40,770 nucleotides of DNA from Clostridia bacterium (GTDB lineage: Bacteria; Bacillota; Clostridia; Oscillospirales; CAG-272). Made by a program: the position numbers and the translations under genes. The notes beneath the pieces were generated by a model. The model had not been told where the DNA came from. It made no database searches and was given only the letters and a program-made list of their open reading frames with translations. Positions 32,424 through 40,770 of this stretch are shown here, one piece after another (positions within the stretch are counted from its first letter, which is position 1; each line of letters opens with the position of its first letter). The DNA is taken from contig JAFTCN010000041.1 in the NCBI GenBank assembly GCA_017454675.1, forward strand, positions 1 to 40,770, written 5' to 3'.

Positions 32424-32879
32424 TCAGTCTGTGTTTATCTTTTCGGCGTCGGGGAAGAGCCTGTCGAGCTCGTAGAAGCGGCGCGCCTCACCGGTGAAGA
32501 TATGCACCATCACGCTGCCGTAGTCGAGCACTATCCATGAATTGCCGTCTCCCCTGCCCTCTCTGTTGTCGGGTTTCACGCCGGAGAGCGAAAGTCTGTA
32601 TTCGACCTCGTCCGCCAGCGCGCGCACATGCGTCTCGGAGCCGCCGCTGCAGATGACGAAATAGTCGGTGAGGTTGATCTTCGAACCGACGAAGAGCACC
32701 GATATGTCCTTCCCGTTCCTGCGGTCGAGCACTTCTCCCGCCGCCAGGGCCAGAGAGCGCGCGTCAGCGATGCCGTCTTCCCCGAAGGCGACGGCCGGTC
32801 TGTATTCCTCTTTCCCCTTCTCCGCCGCAGCGTTCTCCGCGGCCGGGAAAACTTCGCTTACTGTTCCGTTTTCTTCCAT
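32424..32879 (-). CDS. rsfS: ribosomal silencing factor RsfS
   Basis: Binds ribosomal protein uL14 and keeps 30S and 50S subunits apart when nutrients are scarce. 151 aa. The core domain spans about residues 40-148: KDISVLFVGSKINLTDYFVICSG, HVRALADEVEYRL, WIVLDYGSVMVHIFTGEARRFYELDRLF. The first 35-40 residues (Glu/Ala-rich) are an extension beyond the common length. The ATG has AAAGGA at 8 nt. It lies 18 nt after the LCP gene and 52 nt before leuS, a common Clostridia order. Confidence 0.95.
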   Translation of the reverse strand: MEENGTVSEVFPAAENAAAEKGKEEYRPAVAFGEDGIADARSLALAAGEVLDRRNGKDISVLFVGSKINLTDYFVICSGGSETHVRALADEVEYRLSLSGVKPDNREGRGDGNSWIVLDYGSVMVHIFTGEARRFYELDRLFPDAEKINTD

Positions 32880-32897
32880 ATGACTGTCCTTTTCTTT

Positions 32898-33956
32898 CTA
32901 TCCCGATACCGGATCGGGTGTGATTATGGCGTATGTGTAGATCCTCTCGAAACCGTCGTCCCCGTCCTTCACGAGCGCCCGTTCCCTGTCGAAAACGGCG
33001 TCGGGGATGTCGGTCCCGTAGACGTTCAGATATTTGTTTACCGCGGAGAGCATCCCGCTTCTGCCGAGGACATAATACGACGTCCCCGCGTTCAGCGGCT
33101 TTCCGGGCGCGGTCAGCAGGGTGAGGCCGCTCCTCCCGCTCTTTCTCAGCACGAGGCCGGCGAAGTAGATCGCGTCCTTCATCGTGATGTCGGTCTCGGT
33201 CAGCGGCAGGACCTCCTCGAGCAGCGCCTGCGCGGAACCCGCGTTCAGCTTCTTCCGCACCGACTCGAGCATCGAGAGCATGAAGTCCTTCTGGGCGTCG
33301 AGCCTGCCGAGGTCGCCGTCTGCATACCCCGAGCGGAACCTGACGAACTGCTCGGCCTCGCTTCCGTTCAGCAGTCTCCTCCCCGGCTCCAGGTGGATGT
33401 AAAGGTCCTGTTCGGGGTCCTCGTAGTCCATCCCGGGCGGGACTTCCACCGTCACGCCTCCGACGGCATCGACGGCTTTTACAAAAGCCTCTGTGCTTAC
33501 GGTCACGGTGTAGTCGATCTTGACGCAAAGTGTACGCTCGATGAGCGAGCGCATGCCTTCTGTCCCGAGCGACGGCAGAGTGCCGTTGAGCTTTATTCCC
33601 TTTTTTCCGCCGTTTCCGTCCGGCGTCTCGATATAAGTGTCCCTCGGGAGCTGTACGGCTGCGATCGTGCCGTCTTCCGCGACGTTCACGACGATCACGG
33701 TGTCGGCAAGGCCGGCGATTCTGTCCTTTCCCAGTACGAGAAAGTTGTACGAGCGCACGCCCGTGCCGCTCCGGTCGAACTCCGGTGCGGCGGCGTCCGC
33801 GTTCGCTTCGGGCGTGAACGGCACCTCTCCGTCGACTGCCGGCCGGTAGCTGCACTGACGCACCGCCAGCAGCACCGCCGTCAGAACGAGCAGCGAAAGG
33901 AAGGTGGCGATGGCGGCGGTATACAGCCGGTCGATGCCTGCGCCGGCGCGTCTCAT
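32898..33956 (-). CDS. LytR-CpsA-Psr (LCP) family protein
   Basis: LCP enzymes attach wall polymers such as teichoic acids or capsule to peptidoglycan from undecaprenyl-phosphate carriers. 352 aa. One N-terminal membrane helix (about residues 12-33) is followed by the extracytoplasmic LCP domain: FLVLGKDRIAGLADTVIVV, AAVQLPRDTYIETP (catalytic-site Arg/Asp), KLNGTLPSLGTEGM, DAVGGVTVEVP, and DLGRLDAQKDFM with the conserved Arg. The usual KINAAYAYG segment is replaced by KLNGTLPSLG. It overlaps yqeK by 4 nt (ATGA). Confidence 0.92.
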   Translation of the reverse strand: MRRAGAGIDRLYTAAIATFLSLLVLTAVLLAVRQCSYRPAVDGEVPFTPEANADAAAPEFDRSGTGVRSYNFLVLGKDRIAGLADTVIVVNVAEDGTIAAVQLPRDTYIETPDGNGGKKGIKLNGTLPSLGTEGMRSLIERTLCVKIDYTVTVSTEAFVKAVDAVGGVTVEVPPGMDYEDPEQDLYIHLEPGRRLLNGSEAEQFVRFRSGYADGDLGRLDAQKDFMLSMLESVRKKLNAGSAQALLEEVLPLTETDITMKDAIYFAGLVLRKSGRSGLTLLTAPGKPLNAGTSYYVLGRSGMLSAVNKYLNVYGTDIPDAVFDRERALVKDGDDGFERIYTYAIITPDPVSG

Positions 33957-34672
33957 TCCGCCCTCTCCGGTCCCTCCGGGCCTTTTCCGGCTCCGGCTTT
34001 CGCCTTCCGGAGGATCAGGCTGTTTCTCGCCCTGTTCGTCTCGGGATGGACGGGCAGCCCGTCCTCAAGCAGACCGCGCAGCGTGATGTCGAACGATTCG
34101 ACGAGCACGCGGCGCAGATGCTCCTCCCTCTCCGGCATATCCATCGACGCGGGGTCGGGATCCCAGAACATCGAGCGCAGTCTCACGCATTCGGGATATT
34201 TCCGGCTCATGTCGATATAGTCGGCAAGATAGATGATCTTCTCGTATATGCTCATCCCGGCACGCCCGGTGGTATGCCATCTCACAGAAGAGACGACGTC
34301 GCGGAGGGCGAGGTCGGGATATTCGTCGGGGATCAGCGCGGCGGCAGAGATCGCATGCAGCGTCTTAGGCGCGGCGAACTCGATCTCAGACGGGACAATC
34401 CCGCGCGGCAGGAGCACCTTCAGATGTTCCTCCACGGTATACTCTTTTGTGATGTCATGCAGCAGCGCTGCCGCACGGAGCTTCCTCTCGGCAGGCGTCA
34501 TCGCGCCGTCCGCCGGACTGACCGGCAGGTACAGCCGCCCGATCCGCACCGCCGCCTCCTCGACGGCCAGCACGTGGCGCAGCCTTTTTTCCGACATCAT
34601 CGAGGGCAGCGCCGCCCTCAGAGCGTCAAGCCTTTCCGGCGTTATGCCGGAGGCGGTCCGATCTCTTTTCAC
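33953..34672 (-). CDS. yqeK: YqeK-type HD phosphohydrolase (symmetrical Ap4A hydrolase)
   Basis: HD-domain protein of the YqeK family, reported to cleave diadenosine tetraphosphate symmetrically. 239 aa. SEKRLRHVLAVEEAAVRI holds the first His, AALLHDITKEY the HD pair, and KTLHAISAAALI, VRWHTTGRAGMS and IIYLADYIDMSRKYP further metal-site residues. It starts at GTG 34672, 4 nt after yhbY. A C-terminal basic tail of about 30 residues is extra. In many Firmicutes nadD stands between yhbY and yqeK; here it is absent. Confidence 0.92.
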   Translation of the reverse strand: MKRDRTASGITPERLDALRAALPSMMSEKRLRHVLAVEEAAVRIGRLYLPVSPADGAMTPAERKLRAAALLHDITKEYTVEEHLKVLLPRGIVPSEIEFAAPKTLHAISAAALIPDEYPDLALRDVVSSVRWHTTGRAGMSIYEKIIYLADYIDMSRKYPECVRLRSMFWDPDPASMDMPEREEHLRRVLVESFDITLRGLLEDGLPVHPETNRARNSLILRKAKAGAGKGPEGPERAE

Positions 34673-34676
34673 GGTC

Positions 34677-34970
34677 TTAAAGAGTTATCCTCTTGTTCGT
34701 CTCCGATTCGCGGTACAGGACGATCTTCCGTCCTATGCGGCATACCGTGACGGCTCCTGTCCCGGCTTCGAGCGCGGCGGCAGCCTCCGCGGTATCGAGT
34801 CCCGAGTTCTCGAGCAGGCTCAGTTTCACGAGCTCCCTCGCCTCAAGGGCGTCCGACAGAGTCCTTATCAGATTCTCCGTCACGCCGTCCTTGCCTATCT
34901 GCATTATCGCGGGCTCTTTCGCGGCAAGGCCGCGGAGATACGCCCGCTGCTTTGAATTCAGTTTCAGCAT
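34677..34970 (-). CDS. yhbY: YhbY family RNA-binding protein
   Basis: 97-aa CRM-domain protein that associates with pre-50S ribosomal particles. The start LNSKQRAYLRGLAAKEPAIMQIGKDGVTENLI is typical and includes the GKxG loop; VTVCRIGRKIVLYRES closes the domain. It overlaps the end of rdgB by 7 nt (ATGCTGA) and is followed 4 nt later by yqeK, within the smc-led operon. Confidence 0.94.
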   Translation of the reverse strand: MLKLNSKQRAYLRGLAAKEPAIMQIGKDGVTENLIRTLSDALEARELVKLSLLENSGLDTAEAAAALEAGTGAVTVCRIGRKIVLYRESETNKRITL

Positions 34971-35617
34971 AGTCCGCTTTTTCTCCAGAGTTCTTCTTTC
35001 TTTTCGGCCACTCTTTTATCCAGCTCGGCCGCGAGCAGTTTGACCGCCTCGCCCCGGTGGCTGACTGCGTTCTTGTCGTCGGGATCGGTCTCACCGAAAC
35101 TCTTCCCGTAGGGGTCGAACCAGAAGAGCGGGTCGTAGCCGAACCCCCCCGTCCCGCGCGGCGCGCAGAGTATCTCGCCCTCGCAGCGGCCTTCGACTGT
35201 AACCGGATCCCCTTCGAGCGGCGTTCCGGCGGGAAATACCGCGGCGATAGCGCAGACGTAGGCGGCCGAGCGGTCCTTCACCCCGCGCAGCTCGCGGAGC
35301 AGCTTCTCGTTGTTCGCGGCGTCGTCGTGGCCTTCTCCGGCGTATCTTGCCGAATAGACGCCGGGTGCTCCGTCAAGGGCGTATACGCAGAGACCGGAGT
35401 CGTCGGCTATAGTGGTAAGCCCCGAAAAAGCGGCGCCTGCCTTTGCCTTTATCATCGCGTTCTCGGCGAATGACGACCCGTCCTCCTCGATCTCTCCGTA
35501 AAAGCCTACGTCGTCGAGCGAGAGCAGCTCGAGCTTTATGCCGGCGGTGTATGCCGAAAACAGCTCGCCCAGTTCGCGTATCTTGTCCCGGTTGCGGGAC
35601 GCTATGAGTACTTTCAT
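34964..35617 (-). CDS. rdgB: XTP/dITP diphosphatase
   Basis: Removes non-canonical purine nucleotides from the pool. 217 aa, Ham1/RdgB family. It begins KVLIASRNRDKIRELGELF. The conserved blocks are DGSSFAENAMIKAKAGA, IADDSGLCVYALDGAPGVYSARYAG (catalytic Asp), GTGGFGYDPLFWFDPYGKSFGE and KNAVSHRGEAVK. The ribosome binding site is weak (GGAAG). A 93-nt, very GC-rich gap separates it from ftsY; I see no promoter there. Confidence 0.95.
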   Translation of the reverse strand: MKVLIASRNRDKIRELGELFSAYTAGIKLELLSLDDVGFYGEIEEDGSSFAENAMIKAKAGAAFSGLTTIADDSGLCVYALDGAPGVYSARYAGEGHDDAANNEKLLRELRGVKDRSAAYVCAIAAVFPAGTPLEGDPVTVEGRCEGEILCAPRGTGGFGYDPLFWFDPYGKSFGETDPDDKNAVSHRGEAVKLLAAELDKRVAEKKEELWRKSGLC

Positions 35618-35710
35618 CTTCCGTGCGTTATGCGGGCACCGCGCGCATCCGCGCCTTCCCGCGCCTTTCCGTCCCGGGGCGTGGCATCACCCTCGCTCCG
35701 CGGGCATTAT

Positions 35711-36619
35711 TCACTGTTCGAAGAGAGCCTCGACGAACTCCTCCGCATCGAAGGGCTGCATGTCGTCGATCTTTTCGCCGACTCCGACGAACTTGACCGG
35801 CACGCCGACCTCGCCCTTTATCGAGAGGATGATGCCGCCCTTGGCGGTGCCGTCGAGCTTGTTGAGCACGATGCCGGTAAGATCTGACACCTGTCCGAAC
35901 TCCTTCGCCTGGATCACGGCGTTCTGGCCCGTCGTTGCGTCGAGCACCAGCAGGTTCTCGCGTGAGCATCCGGGCAGTTCTCTGTCGATGACCCTGTTTA
36001 TCTTGGAGAGCTCGTTCATCAGGTTCTTCTTGTTGTGCAGCCGCCCGGCGGTGTCTACGATCAGCACGTCGTATCCGCGGTTCCGCACGTAGTTCGCGGC
36101 GTCGTATACGACTGCCGCCGGGTCGGAGCCCTCCGACTGCTTTATCAGATCCGCTCCGGCGCGTTCGCACCATACCGCCAGCTGATCGATCGCCGCGGCT
36201 CTGAAAGTGTCGGCGGCGGCGACCGCCACCCTCTTTCCTCCGGCACGCAGCAGGTTCGCTATCTTGCCTACCGACGTCGTCTTTCCGGCGCCGTTGACTC
36301 CCGTGACGAGTATCACCGACGGCACCGTGTCGAGCTTCAGCGGCTCTCCCTCTCCTATGAGCGACGTCACGATCTCGCGCAGCGCCGCCTCGACGTCCTC
36401 GCGCGACTTCAGCCTGTCGTCCTTTATCTTCTCGCGGAGTCTGCCTATGATCTCTTCGGAGGTCTCGACGCCGACGTCGGCGCAGATGAGCGTCTCCTCG
36501 AGCTCGTCGAGAAAGTCCTCGTCGACCCGCACGAAATTGCGGAGTATGCCGTGTATCTGCCCCATGAGGGCGTTTTTGGTCTTTCCGAGTCCGTTCTTCA
36601 GTTTTTCAAGAAAGCCCAT
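35711..36619 (-). CDS. ftsY: signal recognition particle receptor FtsY
   Basis: SRP-type GTPase that receives ribosome-SRP complexes at the membrane. 302 aa with no acidic A-domain, so it is the short Gram-positive form, basic and amphipathic at its N-terminus (MGFLEKLKNGLGKTKNAL). The four-helix N domain runs to about residue 90. The G domain has GVNGAGKTTSVGKIA (G1), AADTFRAAAIDQL, DTAGRLHNKKNLM (G3), LNKLDGTAKGG (G4) and FVGVGEKIDDMQPF. It starts inside smc with a 14-nt overlap and uses GGGAG within the smc 3' end as ribosome binding site. Confidence 0.97.
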   Translation of the reverse strand: MGFLEKLKNGLGKTKNALMGQIHGILRNFVRVDEDFLDELEETLICADVGVETSEEIIGRLREKIKDDRLKSREDVEAALREIVTSLIGEGEPLKLDTVPSVILVTGVNGAGKTTSVGKIANLLRAGGKRVAVAAADTFRAAAIDQLAVWCERAGADLIKQSEGSDPAAVVYDAANYVRNRGYDVLIVDTAGRLHNKKNLMNELSKINRVIDRELPGCSRENLLVLDATTGQNAVIQAKEFGQVSDLTGIVLNKLDGTAKGGIILSIKGEVGVPVKFVGVGEKIDDMQPFDAEEFVEALFEQ

Positions 36620-39600
36620 CCCAGAGTTCTCCCTTTCTGCCGGCTATCTCGTCGACGTTGAGCGCGAAGACCTTGGAGATCCCGGACTCGGGCATCGTGA
36701 CTCCGTAGAGCCGGCGCGCGGCGTTCATGGTGCCGCGTCTGTGCGTGATGATTATGAACTGCATGTCGCCGGAATAGCGGCTGACGTACTGTGCGAACCG
36801 GTCGACGTTCACCTCGTCGAGCGCGGCTTCGATCTCGTCGAAGATGCAGAACGGAGGCGGATTGACCTGAAGTATCGCAAAGAGCAGCGCTATCGCGACG
36901 ATGGCCTGCTCGCCGCCCGAGAGCTGGAGCAGCGACTTGACGATCTTTCCGGGAGGCGCGGCCTTGATCTCGATGCCCGACTCGAGCACGTTCTCGGGAT
37001 CGGACAGCAGGAGTTCGGCCGAACCTCCGCCGAAGAGCTCGGTGAAGGTGCGCTTGAAGTTCTCGTTGATGCTGTCGAAAGCGGCCGAGAAGACCTTTTT
37101 CATCTCGACTTCGAGTCCGTCGATCGCCTTGAGCAGGTCGGCTTCCGACTTTTCGAGGTCGGAAAGCTGCTCGGTGAGGCTGTCGTATTTGGCCTTTTCG
37201 GTCTCGTATTCCTCGATCGAAGCGGGGTCGCAGTGCCCCACGTTCCTTATCTTGTTGCGGTATTCCGCCTGCAGCTCGAGGACCGCCGGGCGCTCCTCCT
37301 TCGTCAGAGGCGGGAAGTTGCAGCCCAGAGCCTCATCCCTCGTCATGCCGTGCTCCTCCCAGAACTTCGCCGACAGGGCGTCGAGCTGGGATCTGAGCGT
37401 CGCGAGCGAGGTCTCGCGTCCGAGTTTTTCCTGGATCAGTCTGTCGCGCCGTCCGTTGAAATCAGTCTCGGACCTGCGCAGCTCCGCCGTCTTTTTCTCG
37501 TACTCGAGGCCCGACTTTTCGGCGTCGGAACGGCGTTCGTTGAGCTCGACGAGGCCCTTTTCGCCCTCCGCGAAGGCCTCGATGCAGACGTCAAGCTCCT
37601 CCTTCAGGGAGGCGTCCTCCTTCTCGAGCTCGCCTATGCGTATGCGTCTCTCCTCTGCTCTCGCGGCGAGGTTCGAGGCGTTGCCCGACGCGAGGTCGGC
37701 CAGCGCGTTGCAGCTCTCGATGTCACGCCGGAGCTCCGAGATCTTCACCGTCAGCGCGGTGCACGCCGCGTTCTTTTCGTCCTGCTCGTTGAGCAGCGCG
37801 CCCCTCTCGGCGTCGGAATCGTTCCTGAATTCCTCGAGGGCGGCTATCTTCTCTCCCAGCTCCTTCTTTTTGAGTTCGAGAGCCGCCATCTCGGCGCTTC
37901 TCTTCTCAGTTTCGTCCTTTGAGAGCTCGAGGTCCTCTTTCTGCTTCTCGAGCAGCCCGCGCTCCGACTCGAGCGCGGCCATGTCGGCCTCGAGTTTCGT
38001 CTTCTCGACGGCGCAGAGCGTCTCGGTGAGGCGCAGCTCGCTGTCGTCGCCGCCCGCGGAATCCTCGAGCGACGCAAGTTCTGAGGCGATCCTTTCGGCT
38101 TCCCTCTCCAGCTTTTCGCGCGTCCTGCCGAGCGAGACGAGTTCCTTCTCCATGCGGCTGATCTCGTCGGCGCGGGTGAGTATGCCGCTTCCAGTGCGGA
38201 GCGAACCTCCGGTGAAAGAGCCGTCGCGGCCGATCTGCTGGCCGTCGAGCGTCACTGCGCGGACTCCGTATCCGCAGCGCTTTTCGGCTCCGGTCGCGTT
38301 CTCGAGCGTGTCGAAGACGACCGTCCGTCCGAGCATGGCGCTGATAACGGGTGCGAATCTGCCGTCGCACGAGACAAGCTCGGATGCGATGCCGATATAT
38401 CCGCGGCATTCGGCCGCCGTACGCATCTCACGGGTCGCCGCGGAGGGTTTCACCGACGTCAGGGGGTAGAACGTGGCCCTTCCGGCGCCGTCGCGTCTGA
38501 GGCACTCTATGGCAGCCCTGGCGGTCTCCTCATTGTCGACCACTATGTTCTGGATCGACGCGCCGAGGGCGATCTCGACGGCCGTCACATATCTGCTCTC
38601 GACGCTTATGAGCGATGACACCGGCCCGTATATCTCGCCGGCTCCCGCCCCTCCCGTCCTGTTTTCCAGGGCTCCAGAGCGGTAGGCGTTCATTATATGC
38701 CGCACGCTGTTGTTGTATCCCTCGAAGTGCTCCTCCATGCGGCGGAGAGCTTCGATCCTGCCCGACAGCGTGTTGCCGCGGACTTCGGCGTCGGCAAGCT
38801 CGGCGCGCGTCTTTTTCTGGCGCTCGCTCAGCACCGATATCTTCTCGCGGGCCTTCGCCAGCGACTCCGAGAGCTCTTTGATCTTCTTCTCGTAAGCGGC
38901 GACAGTCTCCCTGCAGGAGACGCATTCCGCCTCCTTCTCGGATATCTCGCGCTCTTTTTCGGCGATGTCGCGCTTCGCGCTCTCGCCCCTGTTCTCCTCT
39001 TCGCTGTCCGACTTGCCGATAAGCTCAAGCCTCGCCTCGGCGTCCGACAGCTCGGCGCGGCAGGCGGATATCTCGTCGAACGCCTCCGCGATCGCCCCGT
39101 CGAGGTGCTCGGCGCGCTCTCCCGCCTTCTTCGCGGCGGCGTACGCGGCGGCCTCCTCTCCGGTCAGCTTTTCGATCTCGGCGGCGATGGCTTTCGCCTC
39201 GTCGCGCTTCTCCCGGCTTTTTTTCTTTTCCTCTTCGCTCTCGGCGAGCAGCGAGGCTATACCCGCCTTCTCGGCCTCGGCGTTCGCCGCGGCGTGCTCG
39301 ATGCGGGTCTTTATAAGTCTGATCTTCGTGTCGGTCTCGTAGTTCTGCTTAGTCTTGTCCCTGATCTCGTCGAGCAGCCCCGCTGCCTCGCGGCGGTTCT
39401 CCGACGTCAGCTCGTCGATCCTTTCGATCCTGCGCCTGATGCTCTCGAGGTTCTCCTCGACCTCGGCGAGCTCCATGCCGGCCTGTTTGCCCTCAGTCTC
39501 GGCCGTAGAGATGTCGGTACGAAGCTTTTCCGTGTCGTAGAGCCAGAGACGGACGTCGGCCTGCTTCTTGATCTCGCTGTACTCGACGAACCGCTTCGCC

Positions 39601-40238
39601 CTGATGCTCTCGCGGTGCAGCGACTCGACGTGCCCGCTCATGATTGTCAGCGCGTCCTTTATGCGCTCGACGTTCTGCCTCGTGTTGTCGAGATTCCGCT
39701 CGGCGTCGTTCTTGCGCTGGCGGTACTTCGCGATGCCCGCGGCATCCTCGAATATGTCTCTTCTGTCGTCGCTGCGGCGCGAGATGATGTCGGCGATCCT
39801 GCCCTGCCCGATTATCGAGTATCCGTTGCGGCCGATGCCGGTGTTGAGGAACATCTCGTAGATATCGCGGAGCCTTACCTCGGAGCGGTTGATGAAGTAT
39901 TCGCTGTCGCCGCTGCGGTGGTAGCGACGCGTCACCGTGATCTCGTCGTAGGGGACGTCGATCCTGCCGGCTCCGGCGCTGTTGTCGAAGGTCACCGACA
40001 CCTCGGCGAAGGTCATCGGCTTGCGGCTGTCGGAGCCTCCGAAGATGATGTCCTCCATCTTGGTGCCGCGCAGGGTCTTCGACGAGATCTCGCCCAGCAC
40101 CCAGCGCATGGCGTCCGATATATTGGATTTGCCGCTTCCGTTGGGGCCGACGATGACCGTCGAGCCCGGCTCGAAAGTGAGCTTGGTCCTGTCCGGGAAG
40201 GACTTGAACCCGTGCATTTCTATCTGCTTTAAGAACAA
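36606..40238 (-). CDS. smc: chromosome segregation protein SMC
   Basis: Condensin ATPase for chromosome compaction and segregation. 1210 aa. The N-terminal head has Walker A VGPNGSGKSNISDAMRW (residues 30-46) and GQGRI. A long coiled coil (about 170-510) leads to the hinge (about 515-680: YGPVSSLISVESRYVTAVEI, ASIQNIVVDN, GGSLRTGSG just after). The returning coiled coil (about 690-1040) leads to the C-terminal head with signature LLQLSGGEQAIVAIALLFA, Walker B PFCIFDEIEAALDE and FIIITHRRGTM. It starts at TTG 40238 after GGAGG. It heads the housekeeping operon and overlaps ftsY. ScpA and ScpB genes are not in the window. Confidence 0.97.
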   Translation of the reverse strand: MFLKQIEMHGFKSFPDRTKLTFEPGSTVIVGPNGSGKSNISDAMRWVLGEISSKTLRGTKMEDIIFGGSDSRKPMTFAEVSVTFDNSAGAGRIDVPYDEITVTRRYHRSGDSEYFINRSEVRLRDIYEMFLNTGIGRNGYSIIGQGRIADIISRRSDDRRDIFEDAAGIAKYRQRKNDAERNLDNTRQNVERIKDALTIMSGHVESLHRESIRAKRFVEYSEIKKQADVRLWLYDTEKLRTDISTAETEGKQAGMELAEVEENLESIRRRIERIDELTSENRREAAGLLDEIRDKTKQNYETDTKIRLIKTRIEHAAANAEAEKAGIASLLAESEEEKKKSREKRDEAKAIAAEIEKLTGEEAAAYAAAKKAGERAEHLDGAIAEAFDEISACRAELSDAEARLELIGKSDSEEENRGESAKRDIAEKEREISEKEAECVSCRETVAAYEKKIKELSESLAKAREKISVLSERQKKTRAELADAEVRGNTLSGRIEALRRMEEHFEGYNNSVRHIMNAYRSGALENRTGGAGAGEIYGPVSSLISVESRYVTAVEIALGASIQNIVVDNEETARAAIECLRRDGAGRATFYPLTSVKPSAATREMRTAAECRGYIGIASELVSCDGRFAPVISAMLGRTVVFDTLENATGAEKRCGYGVRAVTLDGQQIGRDGSFTGGSLRTGSGILTRADEISRMEKELVSLGRTREKLEREAERIASELASLEDSAGGDDSELRLTETLCAVEKTKLEADMAALESERGLLEKQKEDLELSKDETEKRSAEMAALELKKKELGEKIAALEEFRNDSDAERGALLNEQDEKNAACTALTVKISELRRDIESCNALADLASGNASNLAARAEERRIRIGELEKEDASLKEELDVCIEAFAEGEKGLVELNERRSDAEKSGLEYEKKTAELRRSETDFNGRRDRLIQEKLGRETSLATLRSQLDALSAKFWEEHGMTRDEALGCNFPPLTKEERPAVLELQAEYRNKIRNVGHCDPASIEEYETEKAKYDSLTEQLSDLEKSEADLLKAIDGLEVEMKKVFSAAFDSINENFKRTFTELFGGGSAELLLSDPENVLESGIEIKAAPPGKIVKSLLQLSGGEQAIVAIALLFAILQVNPPPFCIFDEIEAALDEVNVDRFAQYVSRYSGDMQFIIITHRRGTMNAARRLYGVTMPESGISKVFALNVDEIAGRKGELWDGLS

Positions 40239-40301
40239 GTTATCCTCCGGTCCGCCCCGGAACCCCCGGAACAGACTGTTTTAGTAGATTAATAATATAT
40301 T

Positions 40302-40330
40302 ATTATATCACGCTGTTTTACCCTTGTCAA
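40302..40330 (-). promoter_or_regulatory. consensus promoter of the smc operon
   Basis: Minus strand: TTGACA (40325-40330), a 17-nt spacer, then TATAAT (40302-40307), 63 nt before the smc start. It is likely the main promoter for the eight-gene run down to leuS. Confidence 0.8.
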
Positions 40331-40665
40331 TCAAAAATAAGACGCGCCTCACGAAGAGCTCCCCTGTGGGTCCGCCGCCGCAAAAAAAGGACATACAGCG
40401 GCTGCTGCTCTTAATGACAGTGATCAAAACCGGGCGGCCGGTCATTCGAAGGGCAGAGGAAACACCGGGAGTGCGGAAATGCAGTCCCGGTGTTTTCGCA
40501 TGTGACATTTTTTCAGATGTGGGCGAAGGTTGAACAACAGTAATGACAGAATCCCGGTTTTAAGCTGATCGCTCCAGAATCGAATGACTTTAGGGCAACC
40601 GGCGGGATTTTCCCGGTACCTGATGTGAAGTTCAGCCATCAGTCTGCCGGGATATGCCCGAATAA
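40331..40665. other. intergenic region, no convincing gene
   Basis: Between the smc promoter and the partial gene at the right edge. A 75-codon leftward frame (40442-40669) begins at a GTG overlapping the partial gene's stop, but it lacks a ribosome binding site and a recognisable fold. Apart from the hairpin at 40460-40495 I see nothing definite. Confidence 0.4.
40460..40495. terminator. terminator-like hairpin
   Basis: AAACACCGGGA (40460-40470) pairs with TCCCGGTGTTT (40485-40495), an 11-bp stem with a 14-nt loop. It has short T-runs on either strand and probably ends the leftward gene cut by the window edge. Confidence 0.5.
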
Positions 40666-40770
40666 TCACTTTGCCCTGTTCAGAATCATCAGTACCACCG
40701 CGATCGCGGCGGCGCCGGCGGTGATCCAGACAGCCTGGGACGGAAGATTGCCGTTTACCATCCGGACGAC
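40666..40770 (-). CDS. partial gene, C-terminal membrane segment
   Basis: The open frame enters from the right edge and stops at 40666-40668. The 34 visible residues (...VNGNLPSQAVWITAGAAAIA... then VVLMILNRAK) form one hydrophobic helix with a short basic tail, as at the C-terminus of a surface or membrane protein. The rest lies outside the window; no family can be assigned. Confidence 0.5.
   Translation of the reverse strand, partial: VVRMVNGNLPSQAVWITAGAAAIAVVLMILNRAK

Noticed and set aside
38697..40232. 511-aa plus-strand frame opposite smc
   Set aside because: Antisense shadow of a complete SMC protein; Leu/Arg-rich with no domain.

Overview
The window looks like a chromosome segment of an uncultured, GC-rich member of the Bacillota, class Clostridia, probably a gut or biomass-degrading organism. 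This rests on strong AGGAGG ribosome binding sites, consensus sigma-A promoters, a run of typical Firmicutes housekeeping genes (smc, ftsY, rdgB, yhbY, yqeK, an LCP gene, rsfS, leuS, then rnpB), and many lipoproteins and secreted glycan-active proteins. The taxonomic call is inference; no 16S gene is present.

Left end (1-4.3 kb) is AT-richer and patchy. It holds a strong leftward promoter with tiny ORFs, an ECF sigma factor with an overlapping single-pass membrane partner that is frameshifted at an A10 tract, a tiny lipoprotein plus VanW pair behind a good promoter, and debris that looks like mobile-element remnants. Two imperfect 25-bp direct repeats (208-232 and 4131-4155) bracket this block. 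An SLC13-like permease follows; its likely start codon is AUA.

5.4-18.0 kb is a glycan locus. Reading leftward from 15363: a sugar-type solute-binding lipoprotein, a zinc-type MDR dehydrogenase, a Gfo/Idh/MocA oxidoreductase, a secreted GLUG-repeat protein, a small cadherin-like lipoprotein, a multidomain GH5 lipoprotein and a quinone-oxidoreductase-like MDR protein are packed with gaps of 3-29 nt or a 4-nt overlap. A cytoplasmic GH10 xylanase follows behind its own putative promoter. A divergent AraC regulator faces this operon. An exact 17-bp element lies 44 bp upstream of the operon's -10 box and 43 bp upstream of the -10 box of a second, membrane- or wall-anchored GLUG protein just beyond the regulator. 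The simplest reading is an AraC regulon that couples sugar binding, intracellular oxidation and hydrolysis with two surface beta-helix proteins. No ABC permease or ATPase for the binding protein is present.

18.2-26.7 kb carries, leftward, a heterodimeric ABC exporter (one half with a degenerate ATP site) behind a fully consensus promoter that overlaps a 16-bp dyad, then three lipoproteins: endonuclease/exonuclease/phosphatase type, DUF4886/SGNH type, and one with 21 P-(V/A)-T-E-like tetrapeptide units.

26.8-29.4 kb reads rightward: an MBOAT O-acyltransferase and an anchored SGNH esterase, probably a surface-polysaccharide O-acylation pair. A bidirectional terminator separates it from rnpB (leftward, consensus promoter). 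The rest, to 40.2 kb, is the leftward housekeeping operon starting at smc. The right edge cuts the C-terminal membrane segment of another leftward gene.
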